Below are positions 10,291 to 22,224 of a stretch of 64,000 nucleotides of DNA, piece by piece. A model generated the notes under the pieces. It worked only from the letters and a program-made list of their open reading frames with translations. It searched no databases and was not told the DNA's origin. The DNA is taken from positions 11,667,918 through 11,731,917 of the forward strand of contig OX328104.1 in assembly GCA_946811185.2 (NCBI GenBank). The letters run 5' to 3'. Made by a program: the position numbers and the translations under genes. Source of the stretch: Hippopus hippopus (Eukaryota > Mollusca > Bivalvia > Cardiida > Cardiidae). Numbering within the stretch: the stretch's first letter is position 1; each line of letters starts with the position of its first letter.

Positions 10291-12347
10291 ATGCCGCGAA
10301 AAGGTAAAAAGGCGCGTCTTGCCGTTGCTGCTGAGTTAGCAGCAACGGCTTCACCAGACCCCAGCCCGCAGAAGGTTAAAAAGGGGAACCAGCGGTCAGC
10401 TTCAACTGTTGATGTCGATGACTCTCCTGCTAAACATACAAGACTCCAGGAGCAACAACAGACTGACAGCACTGAGCAAGAGGTAATTTTATTAATTTAA
10501 ATATCGGCAATCATTTTAAAGATCGTTTGTCGCAAAGAGGCCATACTACATAACCCACTTTCTTTAGGTTCTATCAATGGAACATAATATAGGAAAAGTA
10601 CATGTAGAACAACTATCTACTTTCCATTTATGCATGCAGAAGCATCAGTGGTGTAGTAGCTCAACTGCCCGCCTGGTAAATCAGGGTTCGTGAGATCGAT
10701 ACTGGGCTTACCGGTCCATCGGGTGACACATTGAACCGAGGTCCACGTCTTCGAATGACCTTAGCTGTTGGTGGGAAGTTAAATACTCACTCGGTCATCA
10801 CTGATACATGCAAGTTTTTATTGAATCACATGCTTGTTTTAATGTAATGCTTGATCTTATTTTTCAGGCTGAATTCAAGCCCAGAAAGTCTATGTGTCGA
10901 GTACTTACTCAGGATGAAGAGGACGACCTGGTTGCTTGGTTGAGAGAAAACACCTTCCTCTATGATAAATCATCGGCGGAGTTCAAGTTGAAGGAGAAGA
11001 AGAACAGGACATGGGCAGATAAGGAGGCGGCATTGGGCCTTAAACCCGGAGATCTGTCGACCATATGGTATCCCAATATGCGGACCCAATTCTCAAAGCT
11101 GATTAAGGCATCAAACAAGTCCGGGTCCGGATCACTAGAACGTACAGCCAGGCAAAGGTGGATTTTGGACAACTTCGGGTTCCTGCGTCCGTACCTTATT
11201 CAGCTGCGCACACAGAGGGGGTCTTAGGTAAGTAGACAAAAACTTTGCAAGCGCCACCTGTCATATGCAAATATCTCTTTCCTCGGATTACTTTCATTTT
11301 GATTCTTTTAAATTCAAATTTCTTATGTACATGTATATATACTTGAGCCGTGAAGCGGGAACAGCCATTATTGCATAATTATATGAGTAGCAAAGATTCA
11401 GACGAGCCTGTGCACCAGAACAGTCACATTAGAACCCTCACTGTTCTCTCTGACATGTGCAGTATTCTAAGAACCGCATTGCGAAAAGTTTTCAATGTCA
11501 GCAGGTACCTGTGGGATGTGTATTCTGATTTGCGTCTTTGTTGTTCGCAAATACCAGGCGAGAGTTGCATAGCAAAGCGCTTTCTCGTAACGTTCTGTAA
11601 CGATTTGTCCACGTTGCTTGCCGTAAAGCGGCTCTTAGGAATGTTACAAACCGTTACGAAGCGCCTTTTGGTAACGAACCGTTGCATGGGAAGCGCTCGA
11701 AACGTTTTGTAACGCTTTGAGATAGGCAACTCTCACCAGCTGTCTTACGACGCAACTCATATATGATCCATAGCATGATATTTCCTACAATTTACGTGTG
11801 TGTCCATGGAAGACTCAGATCCAATTGCAGATCAATCAAATCTGATCAGTTTAAACTTTGTGCTCAAGTGGCATGGACCAAAACTTCTTCGTGCGAACAG
11901 CGAAGACTCTTATTAGACTGTATGGATTTACAAGCTGATCTGAGTATTCGCTGATCGCCCATGTTAAATAGTATAATATGCAATTTATTGCCCCTGCCCA
12001 ATTACTGTTTGGATTTTTTTGTGTTTCTCCAGTTTGCTGAGAAGAGGAAAGAGCTTACATACGGGGAGGAGGCATATGACGACGATATATCAGTTGCATC
12101 AACACCATCACTGTCGCCTTCTACTAGTGGCCTTCCAAAAGCAGCGCAGGTTGTCTCCTTTCTGACATCCGAGCTAGAGTCCGTGCGTAGTGCCATCACA
12201 GGTGCTCATGATGCAGCTGCACAGACTGGACAGTTTCTGGTGCATTTAATGCGACAAATGGATGAGCAGAGAAGGAATAGCTTCACTACACACCTCACCC
12301 AGATTTCTCGGCGCCGCCGTTGTCTGCGTCTTCTCATACGCCTATGA
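10291..12347 (+). CDS. MADF-domain (Myb/SANT-like) protein, three exons, broken by an in-frame stop
   Basis: Exon 1 is 10291-10482 (donor GAG|GTAATT), a 64-residue basic, Ser/Pro-rich segment starting MPRKGKKARL. Exon 2 is 10868-11227 (acceptor TTTTCAG|GCT) and carries a MADF-like domain, with LVAWLRENTFLYD, RTWADKEAALGL and QRWILDNFGFLRPYL spaced as in that DNA-binding fold. Exon 3 is 12033-12347 (acceptor TTCTCCAG|TTT) and is acidic then helical, ending in an Arg-rich tail. All junctions are phase 0. The last codon of exon 2 is TAG, directly before a consensus GTAAGT donor, so the spliced frame stops there unless that base is polymorphic or edited. Exon limits are my inference from splice consensus. 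It sits inside the 9670-12859 transposon, so it is probably an element-encoded DNA-binding partner rather than a host gene. Confidence 0.6.
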
Positions 12348-12539
12348 CGCTCCTCAGCTTCTTCTACCTCCATAATGGCCACCACCCTGTTTCTTTGGAG
12401 CTCTAAATACCTAGCATATACCATCAACTGCTCTATTTCCATCTTGTTATTACTTCCAAATCTAAATGTTCTTTATAACTTTCTTCGTCGCACAAATCAC
12501 AACACTCTGACGCATGAAGGTCAAGGACTCAAGGTCGAA

Positions 12540-12829
12540 ATAGTTGTGTAGCGATCGAGTAGCGGTCGAGTGGAGATCGAGTAATGGTCGAGTTTGTCGA
12601 GTATTGTTCGTTAAGAATCGAGTATTAATCGAGCTGTTCGTGAACAGATCGTGAAGGGATCCTGTTGAGATCGGTATGCTCGAGCAGCGATCGGGTTGTC
12701 AGTCGGGTTGAAGTCGTGTAGGAGTCTTGAGCGCTCGTGCGGCTATTGGGTATGATCGAGTAGCGCTCGAGTAAAAGTCGTGTACAAGCCATTGATCGCT
12801 TTCGGTCGGGAACTTTTGGCAATCGGGAC
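12540..12829. repeat. Right subterminal repeat array of the TIR transposon
   Basis: Repeated GTAGCGATCGAGTAG / GTCGAGTGGAGATCGAGTAA motifs, the inverted counterpart of 9700-10220. Confidence 0.6.
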
Positions 12830-12904
12830 GATCGAGTTGATCTGATCGGCAGTGTAAACCCAGCTTCACCGGTAGACATCGATTCGAGGTTGCTTTGTCG
12901 GAAA

Positions 12905-13190
12905 GTAACAAGTAGCTTGGTATGAGTGTTGTACAGAAATGTCTAGATGAACTCTTGGCAATCAAATTACACGCTTTATTTTTGTTGAAACGGCGTGAAA
13001 CCAAAACAAAATGTAAAAAATGCCTCCGAAGAAACCTTCACTAACAGTCAGTGTATCTTGGTAGGAGTATTGTACAGAAATGTCTCGATGAACTCAATGG
13101 CAATCAAAATACATGCTTAATTTTTGTTGAACGGCGTAAAACCAAAAAAAAAAAAACCTTGAAGAAACCTTCACTTACAGTCACTGTCTT
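12905..13190. repeat. Tandem duplication, about 145-bp period, two copies
   Basis: CTTGGTATGAGTGTTGTACA (copy 1) and CTTGGTAGGAGTATTGTACA (copy 2) each lead to GAAATGTCT, GATGAACTC, GGCAATCAAA and GAAGAAACCTTCACT. Confidence 0.75.
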
Positions 13191-14369
13191 GGATAAACAA
13201 ATTTACATGTATTGACCACTAGAACAAGATAGCAAGAGGATCGCAAAATTAGACAGCGTGAAATTTTTATTGATAATCCATTCGGTGTATCGTGAAAGTC
13301 TAAAAGAGAGCAAAAGAGAACATTTGTAAGGCACAGACAGTTTTATGGGGTAATTCACCAGGTTACGAAAATACAGGATTGAAATCGTCGGAAGGAAAAA
13401 AATAAAAGAATAAAAAAATGTTGCTTTCTAGAACAACAAATCCGCCACTTAGAACGGAATCTATTAAAATGTTTCTTGAGTCCAGAAAAAAATCTAGCAG
13501 ATCTGTTTTAATGAGTTCAACGAGGTTTTGAAAGTACACTATTCGTCCAAATATTTCTTTTTAGTTTTAAGTTGTCATCTACAAAAGTGTTGTTTTTTTT
13601 TTTCTTAAATTTCTTCATTGTTAGGGCGTCAATTTCCTTTTACTGTTTATACACCTGGCATATTTGACAAATATCCCCGATGGTTTGGCCAGTATAGTAG
13701 ACTAAGAAACACTCTAAGTCTCAAAGCTCGATCATAGATCCATAAAATCTCATTTGTCTTACAACTGACTCAATCTGGTCCTTCGACATGCAGAAATTTA
13801 GCAATAGCAAAAAGTTTCTACCTAGGTCAGCCTGTACAGGCCTGCACAAGCTGACCTGGGTCGATACTTTTTGCAGATGCATTAAACCCCCTTTTCAGAG
13901 AGCATGGCTGAAATGTTTGGAGGGGGGGGGGGAAAGAGCAAAACAACCTTTGGCACCTTAAAAAAATACAGCGGGAGAGTGTGTGCTCCCCTTCCCTGCT
14001 TTCCTCCGTGCTCTCATCTGAATAATCGTGTGTAGATTTATTCAGTTTCAACTAAAATTGAATACTTTGGGTAATTATGGTTAAACTTTCAAACTTAATG
14101 CCTTGATTTTATAAAACTACTCGACGACAAAAAATTACACTAGTCCGTATCGAAAACACCAAAATGAAGGAATTTGTCTAGGTTGGAAATGGATAAAACA
14201 TCACTTGCTGTCACACATTTCCAACTGCAGACGAATCCTTTTCCTCTTGCAAGAGATCACGCTTGAAAAGTTGCGTTAAAAAGATAAAATGCCGTGTCGA
14301 AAATGTCGTGTCCAAGTTTCAATTCATTAATGTACTACATGTTAGGCTTCAAAATGTTACAAGGTCGCA
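13191..14369. other. Intergenic; one family C relic
   Basis: A family C copy, missing its left end, lies at about 13725-13912 (hairpin GGTCAGCCTGTACAGG...CACAAGCTGACC), followed by a short poly-G. No gene recognised. Confidence 0.5.
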
Positions 14370-14575
14370 TATCCTTGGTGTACAATACTTGGACATCCTT
14401 GGTGTACAATACTTGGAACATCCTTCGTGTACAATACTTGGAACGTCCTTGGTGTACAATACTTGGAACATCCTTGGTGTACAATACTTGGAACGTCCTT
14501 GGTGTACAACACTTGGAACATCTTTCTGTACAATACTTGAAACATCTTTCTGTACAATAATTGGAACACAAACGT
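14370..14575. repeat. 25-bp minisatellite, about 8 copies
   Basis: The unit is CCTTGGTGTACAATACTTGG plus AAC(A/G)T, with 16-25 bp variants at the ends. Several overlapping open frames on both strands arise from the period and are not genes. Confidence 0.9.
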
Positions 14576-14788
14576 AAAAAGGCTTTGAAGAAAGACACAC
14601 ATAATGCTCATAGTGTCTCTTTGTAAAAAAAAAATCTTTCCATAACATCAAGCATGCCGACTCTTTTCATATAAAAATGGCTTTTAAGGTTGCTCATTCA
14701 TGTATTAAATCGATGACACCTCTGCAAATTCTATGTATGGTAATATCTTGTCTTGGGATTTGCCGACCAGAATATTTCATACTTACTC

Positions 14789-15033
14789 GAGCCAAGCTCT
14801 AGCAAAAAGGAGCTAATGCATCTCCGTGATGTATTGTACCAAGCAAGCCATCACATAATGATGAATCCATAAAACCTGTTTTGTCTGACTGTCGACTGGA
14901 TCATAGGGTAGAACGGTCGTTTGACATGCAGAAAATTTACAAATAGCAAAATGTTTCGACCCATGTCAGGCTTCGTAGGCTGGCACAGGTCGATACTTTT
15001 CGTAGATGCATTACACCACCAGAGTACTGCTCA
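14789..15033. repeat. Family C MITE (degraded core)
   Basis: Begins CGAGCCAAGCTCTAGCAAAA with AATGCATCTCCGTGATG. The right part has the GGTCGATACTTTTCG and GATGCATTA blocks, but the hairpin has partly collapsed. Confidence 0.6.
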
Positions 15034-15371
15034 TTACAATGTGGGCGTTTATTCCATAAAGCAACATTTACCAATATCAATATTTTATTTCATTCTTATT
15101 TATGTCTCTCTTTGGTCTCTATGGAATTCGCTGAGATACACTCTTGTCTCTGAATTCAACCCAGTATTATCTTCGATTATTTTTTTTTAGTGTGTATGTG
15201 ATATCACGAGCATTTCGCATTTTCTAAATTTAAGAAGCCTGAAGCAAAACACTCAGAACAGCTATGTTGTACGTGTAGATGGAGAAAACATAGAAAACAT
15301 CAAGACGGATAAATTGCTCATCGATACATTTTACAGTGGTCCCCTCTGGCGCAGTTGTTTAGCCGTTCAAT

Positions 15372-15580
15372 TTAACCCTAAAGCTGCTAAGCTCGCCTCA
15401 GTGACCTTTTGCGTACAGTGTAGATAAAAATCAGACTGCACAGAACGTGCAGTCTGATCTTGGATATACACTGTCCGTTATAGAGATAGTTTCCCCCAAA
15501 ATATACCTATGAAATAGCAACATTTGGGTTTTTGCTATTGGCTTGAAAGTTTCATTTCGTTTATTTAGCAGGAGGGTTAA
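15372..15580. repeat. Family A MITE, TTAA to TTAA (209 bp)
   Basis: TTAACCCTAAAGCTGCTAAG at the left, palindrome at about 15413-15478 centred on CACAGAACGTG, and TTTATTTAGCAGGAGGGTTAA at the right. Among the best-bounded copies. Confidence 0.75.
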
Positions 15581-15722
15581 TACTAAAAGCTTCAAAGTTC
15601 AACTTCTCGTGGTAGCGCTGGTCACGTTAGAATAGCCCTTTTGAACAGCATAAGTGAGGTGTTGGCTGGCATGAGCCAGACAAGGAAGGACCTCTGTGAG
15701 CTATCACTGTGATATAACTGCA

Positions 15723-15934
15723 TTAACCCTTATCCTGCTACGTAACTAAAATCAAATTTTCAATTCGATATTAAAAACCCAAATATTGCTATTTCAAAGT
15801 TTTGTTTTGGGGAATAATATCTCCTTATCGGACAGTGTAGATCAAAGATCAGACTGCACGTTCTGTGCAGTCTGATCTTGATCTACACTGTCCGTAAAAG
15901 GTCAGTGAGTCGCGCTTAACAGCCTAAAGGTTAA
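15723..15934. repeat. Family A MITE, inverted orientation (212 bp)
   Basis: TTAACCCTTATCCTGCTA at the left and CGCGCTTAACAGCCTAAAGG then TTAA at the right. The central palindrome is at 15829-15894. Orientation is opposite to the copy 140 bp upstream. Confidence 0.75.
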
Positions 15935-15984
15935 AGTCTGTTCCTAGCAGCGCAGCATAAATGAATTAAATCTCATAATGATTT

Positions 15985-16150
15985 TAACCTCTTCAGTGCT
16001 ATAAGCGAAAAATGGACTTTTGAGGACGATAACAGCATGGTCAGAGTGCTCAAAACGTGCAGTCTGATCTTGGTTCTAAACCGTTCACATGTGTGCTCAA
16101 GCCTTCAAGATAAAAGTCTTTTTGAGTTTCGATGGGTTGTATCTTTAGCC
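15985..16150. repeat. Diverged family A relative
   Basis: TTAACCTCTTCAGTGCTATA and GTGCAGTCTGATCTTGG are preserved, but the left hairpin arm is lost. Related to 17450-17667. Confidence 0.45.
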
Positions 16151-16171
16151 ATCGAAAGAGATTTAGTTTAT

Positions 16172-16443
16172 ATGAGCCATGCTCTGTGAAAAGGAGGCTT
16201 AATGCATCTCCATGATGTGTGAAACCAGTCAAGCTATCACATAATTATGCCGGATCCATAATAGCCACTTAAAAAAAAAAAAAAAAAACTCAATCATGAG
16301 GTAGATTGGTACTTGGGCATACAGGAAATTGACTAATAGCGAAAAGCTTCGACCCAGGTCAGCCTGCGCGGAATGCGCAGGCTGACCTGGGTCGATACTT
16401 TTCGCAGGCGCATTAAGCCCCCTTTTCACAGGGTATGGCTCAC
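16172..16443. repeat. Family C MITE
   Basis: Full copy with ATGAGCCATGCTCTGTGAAA at the left and CAGGGTATGGCTCA at the right. The hairpin CAGGTCAGCCTGCGCGGAA...GCGCAGGCTGACCTG is intact. Confidence 0.75.
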
Positions 16444-16558
16444 TTATCTTTGGTGCTATGAGAGTTAAGAAGCTAGTCGCGACAGATGTCTAAGAAAAAA
16501 AAAATAGAGAAAACAGGTAGATAAGTAGACAAAAACAAAGAAAACTTTAAAATTCATA

Positions 16559-16817
16559 TGAGCCATGCTTTGAAAAAAGGAGATTTAATGTACCTTCGTG
16601 ATACCATGCAAGTCATCACAAAGTCATGGATCCATAGAATCATTTTTTTTTCAAACAATCGGCTGAGTCCTGATGAAAAATGGTTCTTGGATATGCAGAA
16701 AAAATGACCAATAACAAAAAGTCTCGACCCAGGTCACCCTACGCGGACTGCGCAGGTTGACCCGAGTTAAAACTTTTTGTAGGTACATTAGGCCACTTTT
16801 CACAGAGCCTGATCCAT
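16559..16817. repeat. Family C MITE
   Basis: TGAGCCATGCTTTG at the left and CACAGAGCCTGATCCAT at the right, with a hairpin around GCGGACTGCGCAGG. Only about 115 bp from the previous copy and in the same orientation. Confidence 0.7.
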
Positions 16818-17005
16818 ATGTTTGTACTAAATTTTATTCCGATTGAAATCTCAACAGTTATGCATTTTTTTTTTTCAATCAAATATTTGATTTCTTTCAA
16901 GAGGTTCTCGTAATTTCATTTTAACGATGGCACTTGAAGACCCGAGTCACGAACTAGGTCAGTTGTACCGAACGTAAGGGTAAATTATTAATTAAAACTA
17001 TAATT

Positions 17006-17220
17006 GGCTTGCAACACGCGAAAAGGGGCATTCGGACATTTGCGTAAAGTGTCGTCTCGGATCAGCCTGCACAGTCTGCGCAGGCTAATCCGAGACGGCA
17101 CCTTACGACCACATTAGATATTTTGCTACAGTAGACTTGCGCAAAACAGAAAATTACATAAAAACGAAAGTGTCGTTTTGGATGCAAATGTCCGAATGCC
17201 CTTTTCGCGTGTTGCAGGCC
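17006..17220. repeat. Family B MITE, internally deleted (215 bp)
   Basis: Both ends (GGCTTGCAACACGCG and CGCGTGTTGCAGGCC) are present, but the second hairpin is reduced to one flank. Confidence 0.7.
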
Positions 17221-17449
17221 ATATCTGATCAGCCTTGTACAAGTGTAGCAGGCTAAACTTTTCTTCACCGACACATGGGCTTGCGTGGTCTGAGATTACT
17301 CGTGCTGTAAGCAAGGGGTCCTGGGTTCTAGTCCCAGTCAAGTCACAAGTTCTCTGGTTACAACTTTTAAGTTATCGTTACGAGTGATTCCAGGTTTAAT
17401 AGGTCTGACGAAAACGTTGATTCCAGGTTTCATAAGTCTGACGAAAACG

Positions 17450-17667
17450 TTTAACACTTTCAGTGCAATAGGCGAAAACAAAGGCTTTCGCGGACGATGT
17501 AGACCTAGATCAGACGGCAAAGAACATGCAGACTGATCTTGGACTTAAAGCGTCCGCTAGCTTAGTCTAGCATATACGATAAAAGATCTTTTTTAATTGC
17601 AGTGGATTGTAGATTCAGCCGTCGAAAAAGGTTGAGTTTATAGTTTTAGCGCTGAAAAAGTTAAAGA
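17450..17667. repeat. Family A relative with TTAACACTTTC ends
   Basis: TTAACACTTTCAGTGCAATA at the left and GCGCTGAAAAAGTTAA at the right form short inverted ends. The diverged hairpin at 17497-17563 (CGGACGATGTAGACC...) matches family A. Confidence 0.55.
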
Positions 17668-17987
17668 TTAAAATGATTTAACGTGTCAAGGTATAAACAC
17701 CAAAACCCGGCTATTTTCATCAACTACTCTTGGCCTTTCGTCATGACCGATTATTTCATCACGCCTCCAACTTTGCCACATTGATTAGAGAACTGGTATC
17801 TGTGTACCTAGGCACAGTTTTTGTATTCTACTGTAAAAAAGGTATAGCCAGTATAGTTGATCAAAATGTTACAAGACTGACCAATTGTATGGTGTTTGAC
17901 GCCTTTTTCTTTTACAGTTTTCAGTTATATCGCAGTTCTTACGAACATGAAAGTTCGCATCAAACGCATAACTCAGAAAACAAACTG

Positions 17988-18396
17988 CACCTGGCGTGAT
18001 TCGAACCCGTGCGGAAGAGATTTTCGTTTTTCGAGGTTAAAAAGACCAACACCATAACCACTGAACTAAAGAGAATTCTCCCTAACGCAGAAGTTAGGTA
18101 TTGATTTTATGCGGGAAGAAGCTATGCAGTAAGGAAGGAGTGATCTCCCGTAACACCCCCTCTTAAATGTCATCATTTTGATGACAGAAAGCCTTATAAG
18201 GCAGTAAGTCTATTATTTAGACAACAAATAGCTCAATGGCCAATCCAGGACGAGCTCCCATCTTACGAACATGAAAGTTCGCAACAAATGCATAGCTCAA
18301 ATACAAACACACCTGGCGTGATTCGAACCCGTGCGGAAGAGATCTTCGTTTTTCGACGTTTAAAAGACCAACACCTTAACCACTGAGCTAAAGAGA
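17988..18396 (-). repeat. Duplicated tRNA-like sequences (17988-18074 and 18309-18396)
   Basis: Read on the minus strand, both contain an A-box-like TTTAGCTCAGTGGTTAAGG or close variant and a B-box-like GGGTTCGAATCACGCC. Both are preceded on the plus strand by CTTACGAACATGAAAGTTCGC. The arms do not pair into a normal acceptor stem, so I read them as tRNA-derived retroelement heads or pseudogenes. Confidence 0.5.
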
Positions 18397-18419
18397 ATTC
18401 TTCCTGAATTCTTCCTATA

Positions 18420-20284
18420 CTACCCATCCTTTTCTGGAGTTTCTGTAACCAGTGCTTCGCACAATACTCTTTCCAAGCCACTGGCTGCCTTCCCACATAG
18501 CCATCGTCGAAACATTAATTAGTGGTGAGAGAGGAGTGAATCTTGTCTTAATGACTATTATCAATGTTGAAATAAGTTATGGCACTTTTCCAGATACTTT
18601 TCATTTATGAACGTTTTCATCTTCACTCACCATTATTTTTGAAATATGATGTGAAAGGTCGGTGGTTTAAGTCAAACCTGGTGGGAATTGATAATTGAAT
18701 CTACCTCACATACATTGAAAGTACCCCAAAAAACATAAGCGTGAAAATTTAAAGGTAAACCCCCGTCTACTGAAACAAATTTGCACTATTCAGAACTAGT
18801 ACTTTACTTGTCATGGGTATAATTATGCTGAAATAGACCTAAATTCATAGGGTGAAACAATTAAGTACACCCAAGGAGAAGAGGGGACGAAGCTGGAATA
18901 CCTCTCGTAGCGGGGATAAAAGCCCCCTTTGTGAGGGAGCCAAGAGCTTTACAAGTAGGAAAAACATCTCCTAACAGATTTTTTAGGAAAGCTTTTCCTT
19001 TCTTCTTTCAGCTATTCATTGCTAAAACACAAGGTTGCGATCTTCATTCAAAGGTGCGCGCAGGCGTCTAGCTGGGTTCGCCCCCTGCAGAACACTTTTA
19101 CGGACATCTTGTGTAACAAGACCTTCGATGTCATTAGCTAAAAAGAGTAGACCAAGACCCGTATGCACATTTGTGCCGACTGATCTTGCCCTATTCTCTT
19201 CGATATCTCATGTATTGGTTCGGCTAAACTCGACCCATTTCAAAGCAGCAAATGGAGCCAGTACAGATAACTGTCCCCAAAGGCGACGTTACTTTTTGAC
19301 TAGTCGCCTCTTGGTACAGAGACGATCGTGAAAAAATACAGTTGAAATCTCCGCACAGATTTTGTGCGCAAGTTTGAACTCTCATAATTTCACAAATAGA
19401 GCAAAAAAACTAGGATTTGAACATACCTGTTGCTTGTGTATTCAATAATCCTTCGTTTGAAATACAAATATTTTCAATTTAAACGCTGAACATAAGAAAA
19501 ACAGTTAATTTCATCTGTTACTCGAGTTGTCCACGTTCCGAAAACACACAAAATGGCCGCCAAACACGATAAATTTCGTCAGTTTTTTTCCGAAACTTAC
19601 ATGTTATAAACGACTTCTACAACCTCTTAAAGTGATGAAAGGTTTAAGAATTTGTCTTTGGTCATGTTTGTTACTAAAAGTTAATTGCATTTCGCTGCAA
19701 TACAGAGTAAATCGACGAAACAGAAAGTCCGTATAGCGCTCTATCTTTGCTACCGGAAAATTCACGACGGACTTGAAACGGTACGGTGCCAAATAAATGT
19801 CCAAATATGAAAAAAATCACCGAAGCTTCTCATTATTGAGACTACAAATGGACCGTGATTTAACGATTGGTATCTCTTGATAACTTTATCACAGTGACGG
19901 ATGAAAGTTGAGAAGAATTACCATATTTTCTGCGAAAGAATCATTTACCTTTCTTGACCCGAATGCTGCTATGCGCGACCCAGTGCGCTATTGCGATAAG
20001 ATTAGACTACACAGAACGTGCAGTACCATCTTTTTCTACTTATCGGATACAATGAAGTATTTCTCATAAAAAAAAAAAAAAATTGAAATCGCACGATTTA
20101 GGTTTTTACTATGGCTTGAAATGTTAATATCGTTTATTTAGGAATTTAAGGTTTACCTTTCTCAGCGCCAAATACAATATAAAGTCGACGTTTTTCGACG
20201 GCTTTAAATACAATCCAGTAAAACTCAGAAAGATACGTAAAACCGTTCATCCATCGAACGTTGTGTTTCAGAAGTTACAGTATT
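18420..20284. other. Intergenic, no gene recognised
   Basis: A diverged family A copy lies at about 19958-20148 (TAGACTACACAGAACGTGCAG). The open frames at 19035-19331 and 19527-19736 have no recognisable domain. No SINE or transposase seen. Confidence 0.5.
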
Positions 20285-20640
20285 AGGTGTAAGTTCAGGT
20301 GGCAGGGGACTTGGAAACTTGTTCACGGGCGTGGCGAATCATATCGCCTCGAGAACTCCCTGCCACCTGGCTGTACAACTAAGTTATTATACTGCAAAGT
20401 TTTATCATTCCAACATGTATTCAGCGAAATTTCCCTGTTTCATGGCCTCAGGAACTGAGTACGCTGACGAAATAGAATTTTCCTTCTGAGTGCCCAAATT
20501 CAATGAAAACTTACGTCACTGAGAAGTGAAGTCACTGAAACCTTGATAAAACGAGAAGTCACTGCGACAGACATTCGGCGTATTTTATTCAAATATGGAT
20601 TTAAACAACTTCAAGGTAAGTAACTATTTTTCCAAGAGGG
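20285..20640. repeat. Family D repeat
   Basis: GGTGGCAGGGGACTTGGAAA and a shortened inverted partner (ACTCCCTGCCACC at about 20358-20371) are followed by CAGCGAAATTTCCCTGTTT and AAACAACTTCAAG, parallel to 6174-6560. Confidence 0.65.
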
Positions 20641-21244
20641 AATTAATAACTTTTGCTAAAAGTGTAAATTCAGACCAGACTGCACATAATGCTTTGGTCT
20701 TGAATCTACAAGGTTCGCTAACTACTTCATATCAATGACAAATAAGGTACACTCATTTACATCGAAATTGTACTTTTAGCCCTTAAAATGAGTGCCTTAT
20801 TTGCCTTCATGGCAGCTAAAGAGTTATAAAGGAAAACCATTTCTACACAGTTGTTCTTCTTGTAAGTCATACAGTCAGGCCTATGTTCAGCAGTCAGACC
20901 TAAGTTCAGTCCCATAATCTCCAGAAATCCACAATATTGCCTTATATAAGCAGTAACTCTGTTAAACTTGCTGTGCTTCGTATCAATATCACTCAATTAT
21001 AGCAAAGTATTGCCCATCGAGATTTAGTGGCTCGCACCATGACAACAGACAATTTCATGTTGTTGACAATACAGTTGCAAAAGTACCGCTGTCCTCAAGA
21101 AAGAGGACGGAGATTGACTTGTACATAATTATACAGTAGTGTGTAAGTGTCTACAAATATCACCAGTATCTAACAGGGTTTGGAGAATTTATCATTTCAA
21201 AGTTCTTTTACCTAGCGATTATGTGTCATCATGTCCTGATAATT

Positions 21245-21590
21245 ACTGACAGACATTGTAGATCTAAGAACTGATTGCAAATTCTGTAAAGTCTGATCTT
21301 ATTTTGCACCGTTCGCAGTTCCTATATTACATCGTTGCGAACATGCGAGCTAACGAGGAATGGATTTCGTTTGAAAACAAGAACAATAACACCACAAACA
21401 AAATGGAGTCTAGCATTGTACTGATAAGTACTGACACAAATTGTAGATCTACGAACTGATTGCGAATTCTGTAAAGTCTAATCCAATTTCGCACCGTTCG
21501 CAGTTTCTATATTACATTGTTGAGAACATGTGTGCTAACGAGGAAGGAAACAAGAACAATAACACCACCAACAAAATGGAGTCCAGCCTT
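21245..21590. repeat. Tandem duplication, about 180 bp, two copies
   Basis: Each copy has TTGTAGATCTA(A/C)GAACTGATTG, CACCGTTCGCAGTT, AACATGxGxGCTAACGAGGAA and AAGAACAATAACACCAC. Its TGTAGATC...AGTCTxATC segments look like decayed family A hairpins. Confidence 0.7.
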
Positions 21591-22224
21591 TCGTTAGCAT
21601 ATATTTTTACCAACTCAGGAACAGTCATGTATAAAGACACCTGTCACAAATCCTTCATCAGCCGCAATATAAGCGTTCAAGTCGCAACTACATGTACTCG
21701 CTTTATTATTGTCCCTAATGCGTGTAACATACCCGTACATTGAGAACACAAAACAGTAGTAGCGGGCAGACCACTATTTCCGAGAAATACAATGTATCAT
21801 GATTACCTTTTTAATTTGGTGTTTTCTCTTTTTTTCATTTCACTTTCATCTGCAACATTTGTCATTCGTAAATACGAGTATCATGTTATGAACAATGATT
21901 TTTGTGTATAAGGTTTAGCAAGATAAACTGCTAGTATCAACAAAAGCATCGTATGTAACCCTAAGTCTATCGAACTAACAAATACTTTCTTGAACAATTA
22001 TATAATTATATACCTGGGCAAGGCAATAATGCTCTGTCCAAAAAGCATCCATTACATAATGATAAGGCAGGGAATCGAAACCGTGTCATCTCGTGCAAAT
22101 CCAAAGCCCTGACCTTTTGAAAACCAAACCAAACTTCGACACACAGAATGTCAACAGACCAGTCTAATCGCTTATAAAAAGTTCTTCATAATCAACTCAG
22201 TTAAGCTTAAAATTTCAAAGTTAT

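Larger units (their letters stand above)
9670..12859. mobile_element. DNA transposon with 30-bp perfect TIRs, superfamily unassigned
   Basis: Positions 9670-9699 and 12830-12859 are perfect 30-bp inverted repeats beginning GTTTACACTGCCGATCAGAT. About 450-500 bp inside the left end and 320 bp inside the right end are packed with degenerate motifs of the form CCCGATCGCTACTCGA or its complement. The only gene inside is a three-exon MADF-type gene (10291-12347); no transposase is visible, so the element is probably non-autonomous or uses a partner. I saw no convincing target-site duplication. MADF/Myb-like partner proteins are known from PIF/Harbinger elements, which makes that superfamily a candidate only. 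Confidence 0.65.

Noticed and set aside
10640..10800. Possible tRNA-like or SINE head in the MADF intron
   Set aside because: GTAGCTCAACTGCCC and GTGAGATCGATACTGGG hint at promoter boxes, but there is no target duplication or tail.
12002..12442. Minus-strand open frames opposite MADF exon 3
   Set aside because: Shadow frames; the plus strand has splice signals and in-phase junctions.
14263..14651. Five overlapping open frames
   Set aside because: All are translations of the 25-bp minisatellite in different frames and strands.
17277..17345. tRNA-like stretch with GGGTTCTAGTCCC
   Set aside because: No consistent cloverleaf or flanking SINE body; too decayed to call.
19035..19331. 98-codon open frame, possible host gene
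   Set aside because: No recognisable domain on either strand, no splice context and no support from neighbours.
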